Of a DNA stretch of 33,084 nucleotides, positions 1-5,952 are shown piece after piece. Numbering within the stretch: the first letter of the stretch is position 1; each line of letters starts with the position of its first letter. The notes beneath the pieces were generated by a model. The model saw only the letters and a program-made list of their open reading frames with translations, did no database searches and was not told where the DNA came from. Source of the stretch: Anaerolineae bacterium (GTDB lineage: Bacteria > Chloroflexota > Anaerolineae > Anaerolineales > Villigracilaceae); assembly GCA_018648685.1 (NCBI GenBank), contig JABGQT010000046.1:1-33084 (forward strand), read 5' to 3'. A program made the translations under genes and the position numbers.

Positions 1-227
1 AAAAAGGATTTAGCCTGATTATAGGAGAAGCCCGTAACGAAAAAAGGGAAGAAGTTCGCGCAAAGCTACGCACGCCAGAAGCCTATAACTTTACTGCGCA
101 GACCAGCATCGCTATTGTTGAAAGAATTTTAGCAGGTGATTTCAAAACAGGTTTTCAAACCCCGTCAATGGCTTATGGATCAGATTTTGTGCTAGGTTTT
201 GATGAGGTTACACGAGAAGATCTATAG
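1..227 (+). CDS. Saccharopine dehydrogenase-like protein, C-terminal fragment
   Basis: This is the 3' end of a gene that begins outside the window. The frame is open from base 3 to a TAG stop at 225-227 and gives about 74 residues. The tail contains GFQTPSMAYGSDFVL, which resembles the end of saccharopine-dehydrogenase-family NADP-binding oxidoreductases (often annotated as trans-acting enoyl reductases), where a G-x-Q/x-TP-x-x-x-G segment precedes the C-terminus. No catalytic or nucleotide-binding part is visible, so the reaction cannot be stated. The NUDIX gene begins 11 bases downstream on the same strand and may be co-transcribed. The family call rests on memory of the tail motif only. 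Confidence 0.6.
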   Translation, partial: KGFSLIIGEARNEKREEVRAKLRTPEAYNFTAQTSIAIVERILAGDFKTGFQTPSMAYGSDFVLGFDEVTREDL

Positions 228-238
228 AGTCAGATACG

Positions 239-760
239 ATGAAATTACTATCGACTATATATCGCGACAAAAACGTAAACTCTGAAGGAAAAACTTTCCT
301 CCGCGAAGCCGTGCGTGGAATCATCTTACGCGAGAAAAAACTACTCATGATCTATTCAACGGTCAACGGCGATTATAAATTCCCCGGCGGGGGCATCGAT
401 TTGGGTGAATCACATCACGAGGCATTACGCCGCGAAATCAGCGAAGAGTGTGGCGCAGAGATGAGGCTGGTCACGGGGAAGTTTGGGCAAATAATAGAGT
501 ATGCTCATGCTATAGAAGATAGTTTCGATACCTACAAACAAAATTCCTATTATTATTTTTGCGAGATCAACGGAGATTTTGGCGCATTGAATTTGGAAGA
601 TTACGAAGAAGAATTAGGCTTTCTCCCCAAATGGGTGAGCGTAGAAACTGCGCTAAGAAGAAACAAAGAAGTTTTAGCAAATCCCAACCCTGCCCCAAGA
701 TGGACAAAGCGAGAAGTCTTTATTTTGGAGCATATTCTGTCTAGAAAGCCTTTTACCTAA
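239..760 (+). CDS. NUDIX hydrolase
   Basis: This 173-residue protein carries a complete Nudix box at about residues 51-73: a glycine, then E after five residues, then REISEECG. That motif binds Mg2+ and drives hydrolysis of a nucleoside diphosphate linked to another group. The single-domain length is typical of small NUDIX enzymes. The substrate cannot be told from the motif; housecleaning of damaged nucleotides or a sugar/cofactor pyrophosphatase role are both possible. The ATG lies 11 bases after the preceding stop, and the glutamine amidotransferase gene follows after 23 bases, so the three may form one transcript. The Nudix assignment itself is secure. Confidence 0.9.
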   Translation: MKLLSTIYRDKNVNSEGKTFLREAVRGIILREKKLLMIYSTVNGDYKFPGGGIDLGESHHEALRREISEECGAEMRLVTGKFGQIIEYAHAIEDSFDTYKQNSYYYFCEINGDFGALNLEDYEEELGFLPKWVSVETALRRNKEVLANPNPAPRWTKREVFILEHILSRKPFT

Positions 761-783
761 ATAACCCAAAAGGAATTTTACTA

Positions 784-1488
784 ATGAAAATTGGCATACT
801 GGATACAAATCCACCCAGCGCACATAGCATTAATTGGAACAAAACGCCCTTTGATACTTATGTCCGCTTTTTGGAGCGGGCAAAGCCCAGTTTTGAATAT
901 GAGAACTACAGCGTCGGGATAGGAGAATTCCCCTCTTCCCCGGGTGTTTGTGATGCCTATCTGATCACCGGCAGCCCGAAGGGTGTTTACGAACCTGATT
1001 TGTGGCTTGATACGCTAAAGAGATTCATTCAGGATGCCTATGCTGCAAAGAAAAAGCTGATCGGCATCTGCTTTGGACACCAAATGGTCGCTCATTCATT
1101 AGGCGGACATGCAGAGAAATCTGAAAAAGGATGGGGATTGGGGAAAAAGTATTTTAATATATATACAGAAAAAAAATGGATGTCAGACTTTATCGAAAAC
1201 CCTTCTTTATACTTTGTTCACCAGGATCAGATTATAGAGCTTCCCCCCAATGCTGAATTGCTCGGTGGAAACGAGTTTTGCCCGAATCTCTTTTATACAA
1301 TTGGTGATCAAGTGCTTGGCATACAGGGGCATCCCGAATTTCCGGAAGCATTGGTTCGTGAGATTGTTGAAACTCGCCTCGAAGTCGTTGGTGCAGAACT
1401 CCAAAGCCAGGCATTAGAATCGCTGGATGAAGGCATACCTGACAATCAACTTTTTGCAGAGTGGATCGTTAACTTTTTACTTCTCTGA
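784..1488 (+). CDS. Class I glutamine amidotransferase (GMP-synthase-like GATase domain protein)
   Basis: This 234-residue cytoplasmic protein has the class I glutaminase triad. The nucleophile Cys96 lies in GICFGHQ, and His183 with Glu185 lie in GHPEFP near the C-terminus. Such stand-alone domains release ammonia from glutamine, or act as gamma-glutamyl hydrolases or peptidases on small conjugates. No synthetase partner is encoded next to it, so the acceptor is unknown. The start is supported by an AGGA stretch just upstream of the ATG. The gene lies 23 bases after the NUDIX gene, in the same direction. GMP-synthase-like GATase fold is a confident call; the pathway is not known. Confidence 0.88.
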   Translation: MKIGILDTNPPSAHSINWNKTPFDTYVRFLERAKPSFEYENYSVGIGEFPSSPGVCDAYLITGSPKGVYEPDLWLDTLKRFIQDAYAAKKKLIGICFGHQMVAHSLGGHAEKSEKGWGLGKKYFNIYTEKKWMSDFIENPSLYFVHQDQIIELPPNAELLGGNEFCPNLFYTIGDQVLGIQGHPEFPEALVREIVETRLEVVGAELQSQALESLDEGIPDNQLFAEWIVNFLLL

Positions 1489-1519
1489 GAGCACATATTG
1501 TATTACTACTCTTTTTCAT

Positions 1520-1546
1520 CCCCCTAAATGCTTCGCATTTAGGGGG
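1520..1546. repeat. Dispersed hairpin repeat, copy 1 (CCCCCTAAATGC-TTC-GCATTTAGGGGG)
   Basis: Two perfect 12-base arms flank a 3-base loop, just downstream of the amidotransferase gene. A second copy with a single arm mismatch is at 31002-31028, about 29.5 kb away. No T-run follows, so an intrinsic terminator role is not supported, although the stem would be very stable. Bases 1551-1567 hold another GC-rich imperfect palindrome built from GCCCC/GGGGC around a GCGAAGC core. These are probably REP-like intergenic repeats. Confidence 0.75.
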
Positions 1547-1639
1547 GACGCCCCAGCGAAGCGAGGGGCAGCGGGCTGAACGTCTGACTTAAAAACGCAA
1601 GTGCCTAACATGGGTTTTAACAAGTGAACTGGAGTGAAT

Positions 1640-2323
1640 ATGATCGAAATTTCAGGAAGCAACGAATGGAAAGCCACGCATCTCAATGCTGTGATTGCTT
1701 TATTGGAAATATCGGGCGTGGATAATACACAACCATGCCCTCCGCTTGATGATCGAAAAAGAGAAATAGAAGCACAACTACGTGAAAAATATGGGGAATT
1801 TACGCGAAAGGAATTGGTCGCGCTGCTTGTAATGTCGGCTTATAAGCAATACTATAGTCGCTTTAAAAAGACCTACCATGTGCAGCTTCAAGTCGAATCA
1901 ATTGCACAAAAGGGAAGAAAGCTGCCCAATGTCTCTCCATTGGTGGATGCAAATTTCGTCGCTGAAATGGAGACCTTTATCCTAACAGCGGGGCATGATG
2001 TAGAAAAATTACAGCAGCCGATCACGATAGACATCTCCCGAGAGGGAGATACCATTACACAAATGAACGGTGAACACAAACCTATCCGTGCAGGCGATAT
2101 GATTATGAGAGATTCAAATGGAGTGAGTTGCTCAATCATTTACGGGCAAGACAATCGTTCATTCATATCCCCTGAGACATCTCACGTTCTTTATGTTGCT
2201 TATGTGCCAGATGGTATTCCAGCAGAGATTGCCATGACACAATTAGAGAAGATCGAAGAATATATTCGACTCTTTTCACCAAATGCAGTTGTGGAGCAGA
2301 AGCATTTGCTTAGAGCGAGTTAA
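1640..2323 (+). CDS. B3/4 domain protein (PheRS-beta-like tRNA-binding/editing domain)
   Basis: This protein of about 227 residues resembles the stand-alone B3/4 domain, known from the editing region of phenylalanyl-tRNA synthetase beta chains. Supporting segments are a YSRFKKTYHV stretch, LPNVSPLVDANF in the middle, then a glycine/aspartate-rich segment containing the GEHKPIRAGDMIMRD run, and C-terminal beta strands ending near HVLYVAY. Free-standing members are thought to act on mischarged tRNA or bind nucleic acid, but few are characterised. An in-frame GTG lies at 1634, but the GGAG ribosome site at 1630-1633 is only properly spaced for the ATG at 1640, so that start was chosen. The neighbours are unrelated accessory genes. 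Confidence 0.7.
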   Translation: MIEISGSNEWKATHLNAVIALLEISGVDNTQPCPPLDDRKREIEAQLREKYGEFTRKELVALLVMSAYKQYYSRFKKTYHVQLQVESIAQKGRKLPNVSPLVDANFVAEMETFILTAGHDVEKLQQPITIDISREGDTITQMNGEHKPIRAGDMIMRDSNGVSCSIIYGQDNRSFISPETSHVLYVAYVPDGIPAEIAMTQLEKIEEYIRLFSPNAVVEQKHLLRAS

Positions 2324-2354
2324 TCTCATAATTATAAGCCTACGGAGAAAAAAC

Positions 2355-2471
2355 ATGGAAATAACGGATACGCCTTTCAGCATTACGAATTGGTCAGAAT
2401 TCGAGCAAGCGGTAAAACCCTCACATAACGCCCCGTTAGCCGCGTCAAGTTGTTATCAAATGATTCGATGA
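2355..2471 (+). pseudogene. Truncated cupin gene (N-terminal remnant of a DHCW-motif-type cupin)
   Basis: A GGAG ribosome site precedes this ATG, and the first 17 or so residues (MEITDTPFSITNWSEFE) match the usual start of small DHCW-motif cupin proteins. After that the similarity stops. The frame runs into unrelated sequence at about 2415-2430 and ends at a TGA after 38 residues, so the cupin barrel is missing. The break coincides with a CATAACGCCCCGTTAGCC stretch at 2424-2441 that looks like a recombination point. The family call comes from the short N-terminus only. The remnant is very unlikely to encode a working cupin. Confidence 0.5.
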
Positions 2472-2483
2472 AAGGAATGAATT

Positions 2484-2951
2484 ATGCTTCATCCTGTAAG
2501 CGTTAAAGGCTTTGAAGACCGCCAATTGGCGATTAAATCTGCTGGATTACTTCTGATCCCAGGACCCAAATTGATGATTGACGGCAAGTTCGCTCCTAAA
2601 GGTTCTAAGAGTGGGCAGTATTTGCTTCATAGAAATGACGGCACTGAGATAGTTGCTCAACTTCGTTATTTACTGTTAGGCTTTGATCCTATTCCGCAAC
2701 TTATCATTGGAGATCAGATAATCAAAGTTGTAGAACCACTCAAGTGGTATCAGTGGATATGGAGTGCGCTTTCGTTTCTTTTACTCTTTTTCGGCGGTGC
2801 GGTCGGCGGGCTGTGTGGCGGAATAGCCTTCACGGTGAATATCCGTATCTTTCACTCAAATATGAGTAATTTGGCAAAGTATGCTATGAGCGCGATTGTG
2901 TCTATTGTAGCCGTGATAGCAACCTTTATCTTCGCAATAGCCGTTGCATAA
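2484..2951 (+). CDS. Hypothetical membrane protein, two predicted membrane segments
   Basis: I do not recognise this 155-residue protein. The N-terminal half (to about residue 85) is soluble and mixed alpha/beta in character. The C-terminal half has two strongly hydrophobic segments, at roughly residues 91-118 and 131-155, the first very glycine-rich. This suggests an inner-membrane protein with a small cytoplasmic N-terminal domain. An AAAGGAATGA stretch just before the ATG is a plausible ribosome site. The gene follows directly on a truncated cupin remnant and is bounded on both sides by CATAACG (2424-2430 and 2947-2953), so it may have arrived as a small mobile unit. A terminator hairpin lies about 60 bases downstream. 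Confidence 0.6.
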   Translation: MLHPVSVKGFEDRQLAIKSAGLLLIPGPKLMIDGKFAPKGSKSGQYLLHRNDGTEIVAQLRYLLLGFDPIPQLIIGDQIIKVVEPLKWYQWIWSALSFLLLFFGGAVGGLCGGIAFTVNIRIFHSNMSNLAKYAMSAIVSIVAVIATFIFAIAVA

Positions 2952-3011
2952 CGTTTTGTACGTGTTTTTGAGGTAATTCCTGTTGAAGTGAGAGTATAAA
3001 TGCCGCGTACT

Positions 3012-3059
3012 AAATCATCTCCCGCCTCGTAGTCAACGAGACGGGAGATTTAGTTTTAT
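3012..3059 (+). terminator. Intrinsic terminator after the small membrane protein gene
   Basis: A long stem pairs ACTAAAT and CTCCCGCCTCGT with ACGAGACGGGAG and ATTTAGT around an AGTCA loop. It has a 3-base bulge in the left arm and one C-A mismatch. A T-rich tail (TTAGTTTTATT) follows on the plus strand. It sits between the plus-strand membrane protein gene and the convergent minus-strand HsmA-like gene. Confidence 0.75.
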
Positions 3060-3060
3060 T

Positions 3061-3099
3061 CGTGAAAATCCGCCCAATCCGCAAAATCTGCGTTCTATT
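3061..3099. repeat. Dispersed repeat, copy A (inverted relative to 7675-7715)
   Basis: The reverse complement reads AATAGAACGCAGATTTTGCG then GATTGGGCGGATTTTCACG. It closely matches the plus-strand sequence at 7675-7715. It overlaps the stop codon of the HsmA-like gene by two bases. It is a short interspersed sequence of unknown function found at gene ends. Confidence 0.65.
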
Positions 3100-3466
3100 A
3101 TCTTGTCGCCATTGCAAAAAACATTGGGCTAAAGTAGGGGATCAGCCAAATAAACCAGACCAATACGCTGAATTTGTGGAAATTCTTGATCGCTTTTTCA
3201 TCATTTTTGCGAAGAACAAGATACGCCCAAAGCGCATGAATGAACATCAGGATAATGGCGATCAATCCGGAAATACCATGTACATCAAACATCATGCCGC
3301 CAACAAAATCGAACATCATCCCTGTCCCCCATGTATCGCAAATTAATCCTAGAATAAAAAAGCCCAAGTGCCATTTTTTCAATTCCCCTGAAAAACGTTC
3401 GCTCCACACACCGATCGAATAAAAGACTAAAGCTGATGTGATGATAATACTTGCCGATGAATCCAT
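3098..3466 (-). CDS. HsmA-like (TIGR03987-type) four-helix membrane protein
   Basis: This 122-residue protein is almost entirely membrane: four hydrophobic segments at roughly residues 5-21, 32-56, 62-86 and 98-120. The opening (ALVFYSIGVWSERFSG, then LKKWHLGFFILGLICDT) is characteristic of the small family annotated TIGR03987/HsmA. The founding HsmA of Clostridioides difficile, from memory, is a heme-responsive membrane protein that lessens heme and oxidative stress; whether this homologue binds heme is not shown here. The ribosome site AAAGGAG lies six bases before the ATG and is contained partly in the repeat at 3474-3512. The gene probably once followed homoserine dehydrogenase directly, before the SHMT-like gene was inserted between them. 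Confidence 0.75.
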   Translation of the reverse strand: MDSSASIIITSALVFYSIGVWSERFSGELKKWHLGFFILGLICDTWGTGMMFDFVGGMMFDVHGISGLIAIILMFIHALWAYLVLRKNDEKAIKNFHKFSVLVWFIWLIPYFSPMFFAMATR

Positions 3467-3473
3467 TGAATAC

Positions 3474-3512
3474 TCCTTTGAAAATTATTTCACCGCATTA
3501 CAAAATCTGCCA
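3474..3512. repeat. Direct repeat: duplicated 3' end of the homoserine dehydrogenase gene (degenerate copy)
   Basis: This 39-base stretch matches 4799-4840 with no mismatches, only three missing bases in two gaps. The other copy encodes the last residues ADFVNAVK-stop of homoserine dehydrogenase and the following bases. Here the reading frame is broken by the gaps. The stop codon of the SHMT-like gene (3513-3515) abuts the repeat exactly. Confidence 0.85.
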
Positions 3513-4742
3513 TCATTTATAAACAGGAAATTCCTTACAAATACTGAGAATATCTTTTTTCAAACCATCCAAAACTTCTTCATTTTCATAGTTCATTATT
3601 GCTTTGTCTATGATATTTGCTATTTGTACAACATAATCATCTTCTATCCCTCTAACAGATATTGGGCCTGTGCCGAGACGTAAACCACTTGCCCTCCTCC
3701 CAGTATCTTTAGGAATATAGTTTCTGTTTGTAATAATACCGATGGATTCGAGCGTGTTTTCAGCTTGAGAGCCGCTGAGACCTTTGGCAGTAACATCAAC
3801 GACAACTTGATGCGTGTCCGTTCCACCACCAACTATACGATAGCCTTTTTCTGCAAGATTTTTTGCAAGCAATTTTGCACTCGTCATGGTTTTACGTTGT
3901 ACTTCAATAAAATTAGATTCTTGAGCGAGTTTTGCAATGGTAGCTTTTCCGGCAATATTGCTGACAGCTGTAGTTCCTTGAGTACCTGGAAAAACAGCTT
4001 TATCTACGGCATCAGCGTATTCTTTTTTGCAAAGGATAACGCCGCCCCTGCCGCCCATCATTGTTTTAAAAGTAGTAAAAGACACAAAATCTGCATACTC
4101 AACAGGGCTAGGAATCAATTTCGCTGCGACCAACCCAGCAATATGCGCCATATCCACAAAAAAGTACGCATCGACAGATTTTGCAATTTTAGAAAATTTT
4201 TCATAATCGATCAATCTTGGATACGAGCTTGCCCCCGCAACGATCATTTTTGGTTTAAATTCTTCAGCCTTTTTTGCTAAAGCCTCATAATCAATTAATT
4301 CTGTTTCTAAATCTACTTCGTAGTGCTGAAAAGAAAATGATTTGCTAGTCATTGAAGCAAAGTGTCCGTGCGTGAGATGGCCTCCATGAGAAAGCTCCAT
4401 CGCCAGAACCTTGTCACCGATATCCAGCACGGAAAAATAGACTGCGAAATTGGCAGATGATCCCGTATGCGGCTGAACATTTGCATGTTCTGCGCCAAAG
4501 AGTTCTTTCATCCTGTCAATGGCGAGGTTTTCAATAACATCAACATGTTCACAGCCAGCGTGGTATCGCTTGCCTGGATAACCCTCGATCGTTTTATGGT
4601 TCAGTACCGATCCCATTTCTTCAAGAATCGACTTGGGCATATGCGTTTCAGATGCCACAAGATCAATGGTGTTTTCTATTCTTTCTGCTTCCTGTAGAAT
4701 CAATGCTAATATTTGGGGGTCATCATGTTTTATGTTATTCAT
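3513..4742 (-). CDS. Divergent serine hydroxymethyltransferase-like PLP enzyme
   Basis: At 409 residues this has the full length and fold signature of serine hydroxymethyltransferase (fold-type I, PLP-dependent, glycine plus one-carbon transfer). It has EGYPGKRY, LSHGGHLTHG, VDMAHIAGL (Asp197, His200), the PLP lysine Lys226 and GLRLGT (Arg355). Several active-site positions differ from the E. coli enzyme. The tyrosine before AEGYPGKRY is Thr51, the second Tyr of KRYY is His61, HSGSQAN is HTGSSAN, and the near-invariant TTHK is TTFK (Phe225). These changes suggest an altered donor, for example an alpha-methyl amino acid as in alpha-methylserine hydroxymethyltransferase, rather than ordinary SHMT. 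The gene is visibly more AT-rich than methylmalonyl-CoA mutase nearby and is flanked by duplicated homoserine dehydrogenase tails, consistent with acquisition. Confidence 0.85.
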   Translation of the reverse strand: MNNIKHDDPQILALILQEAERIENTIDLVASETHMPKSILEEMGSVLNHKTIEGYPGKRYHAGCEHVDVIENLAIDRMKELFGAEHANVQPHTGSSANFAVYFSVLDIGDKVLAMELSHGGHLTHGHFASMTSKSFSFQHYEVDLETELIDYEALAKKAEEFKPKMIVAGASSYPRLIDYEKFSKIAKSVDAYFFVDMAHIAGLVAAKLIPSPVEYADFVSFTTFKTMMGGRGGVILCKKEYADAVDKAVFPGTQGTTAVSNIAGKATIAKLAQESNFIEVQRKTMTSAKLLAKNLAEKGYRIVGGGTDTHQVVVDVTAKGLSGSQAENTLESIGIITNRNYIPKDTGRRASGLRLGTGPISVRGIEDDYVVQIANIIDKAIMNYENEEVLDGLKKDILSICKEFPVYK

Positions 4743-4765
4743 TTTCTGCCTTTGAGGCTAAATTA

Positions 4766-4799
4766 ATAAGACCCCGCTCATCATTGAGTGGGGTCTTAT
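4766..4799 (-). terminator. Hairpin terminator downstream of homoserine dehydrogenase
   Basis: ATAAGACCCCGCTC and GAGTGGGGTCTTAT form a 14-bp stem (one G-T wobble) with a six-base ATCATT loop. On the minus strand the stem is followed by TAATTTA, a weak T-rich tail. It lies between the homoserine dehydrogenase stop and the SHMT-like start, directly touching the 4799-4840 repeat, so it may have arrived with the inserted segment. Confidence 0.65.
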
Positions 4800-4840
4800 C
4801 CTTTGAAAATATTATTTCACCGCATTTACAAAATCTGCCA
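4799..4840. repeat. Direct repeat: genuine 3' end of homoserine dehydrogenase
   Basis: This 42-base sequence covers the last codons and stop of the homoserine dehydrogenase gene and is repeated at 3474-3512. The two copies bracket a segment of about 1286 bp (3513-4798) that contains exactly the SHMT-like gene, its leader and the hairpin. Confidence 0.85.
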
Positions 4841-5837
4841 GCAGCCCATACGCAGTAGTATGCGGGCCAGGGTCTTTCTCTACGATAGAGAGATCACCTA
4901 AAACATCGCTTTTGAACTCAACGATAGAGCTCGTCCCTTCCACGCTATAGATGGGGGAAGTGCTGAGGATCAATTCTGGGGCAACTTTAGCGGAAATAAT
5001 TTTATCGCCATCGCGCTCGGCGGAGCAGATCAGTTTATAGCGTTTGCCATCTTTGAGGGCTTCAGCGACCATTTCAGGGGTGATATTGCGCACGCCTTCT
5101 CGGTCTACTTCTTGAGGCTTGAGGGGAATCCCCATTAGCACAGTTACCAATGCAGAGACTTTGATAGCGGCATCCCAGCCATCCACATCGCCGCTTGGAT
5201 CGGTTTCGGCGATGCCGACATCCTGGCAGTGTTTAACAGCTTCGTCAAAGCTATCACCCCTTTCGAGCCGGGACAGGATCAGGTTTGTCGTCGAGTTTAA
5301 AATTCCTTTAAACGAGAGCAAGTTAGATGCAGGAATGGCTTCACGGAAAAGTGAAAAGATGGGCGCACCATCCATAACGGTAGATTCGTGTAAAAAGCGT
5401 ACGCCATTTGCATCCGCTAAATCCAGCAATGCTTTATAACCATGAACAACAGGACCTTTATTTGCGGTGCAGACATGCATCCCCAATTCCAGTGCATTTT
5501 TGATATGATCGAGGGCAGGCTGCCCGGTTTCGTGGTCAACAGAAGTATTTTCGAAGAGGACATCTGCGCCACATTTTTGGATAAAATCGAAAGAATCTTC
5601 GACCGGCTTAGTTGTCAGCAAAGAGAGCGAGCGGGAGGAACGTACCAGTTCCAGCGCGCCGTGTAGATCGATACCATTAGGGTTAACAAGCGAGCCACGC
5701 CGCCCGGTGGCGATGCCTGTAACCGAAAAAGTGATGTCATATTTTTCTTTTAGCTCTGTCTTTTTACGAATAAGCAATTCTGCGAGCGCACGCCCGACAT
5801 TGCCAAAACCAAGGAATGCGAGTTTGTAGTGGGTCAT
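4812..5837 (-). CDS. hom: Homoserine dehydrogenase (no ACT domain)
   Basis: This enzyme reduces aspartate semialdehyde to homoserine with NAD(P)H, in the branch to threonine and methionine. The roughly 341-residue protein opens with the nucleotide-binding GFGNVGRAL. It continues with HVCTANKGPV (lysine in the active-site cleft), GILNSTTNLI and the signature AETDPSGDVDGWDAAIKVSA, which supplies the catalytic acidic residues. It ends without the C-terminal ACT regulatory domain seen in longer family members, so allosteric threonine inhibition through ACT is not expected. A start four codons earlier (5849) is possible, but the GGAG ribosome site lies six bases before the ATG at 5837, so that start is chosen. 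Its 3' end is duplicated downstream around the SHMT-like gene. Confidence 0.9.
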   Translation of the reverse strand: MTHYKLAFLGFGNVGRALAELLIRKKTELKEKYDITFSVTGIATGRRGSLVNPNGIDLHGALELVRSSRSLSLLTTKPVEDSFDFIQKCGADVLFENTSVDHETGQPALDHIKNALELGMHVCTANKGPVVHGYKALLDLADANGVRFLHESTVMDGAPIFSLFREAIPASNLLSFKGILNSTTNLILSRLERGDSFDEAVKHCQDVGIAETDPSGDVDGWDAAIKVSALVTVLMGIPLKPQEVDREGVRNITPEMVAEALKDGKRYKLICSAERDGDKIISAKVAPELILSTSPIYSVEGTSSIVEFKSDVLGDLSIVEKDPGPHTTAYGLLADFVNAVK

Positions 5838-5860
5838 ATCTTTCTCCAAAAATTATAGTT

Positions 5861-5889
5861 GTAGGGGTGGGTTTAAGACCCACCCCTAC
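5861..5889. repeat. Perfect hairpin GTAGGGGTGGGT-TTAAG-ACCCACCCCTAC
   Basis: A perfect 12-bp inverted repeat lies in the divergent intergenic region between homoserine dehydrogenase and methylmalonyl-CoA mutase. It resembles REP-like palindromes common in bacterial intergenic DNA. No T-run follows in either direction, so it is unlikely to be an intrinsic terminator. Confidence 0.7.
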
Positions 5890-5915
5890 CATTAAAGAAA
5901 GTATACCAGTCATGC

Positions 5916-5921
5916 TATAAT
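5916..5921 (+). promoter_or_regulatory. Possible -10 element (TATAAT) for methylmalonyl-CoA mutase
   Basis: A consensus TATAAT lies 31 bases before the mutase ATG. The -35 region is not convincing (TTAAAG at 5892-5897 with an 18-base spacer). The ribosome site AAAGGAG follows just upstream of the start. Confidence 0.4.
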
Positions 5922-5952
5922 TTTCGCTATCTCAACCGCCAAAGGAGACTTT

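Noticed and set aside
3765-4280. Plus-strand open frame of 171 codons
   Set aside because: It is antisense to the SHMT-like gene, which has clear family motifs on the other strand. No ribosome site or domain is visible.
5861-5889. Terminator in the divergent hom-mutase region
   Set aside because: The hairpin is perfect, but both flanking genes are transcribed away from it and no T-run follows. A repeat is the better reading.
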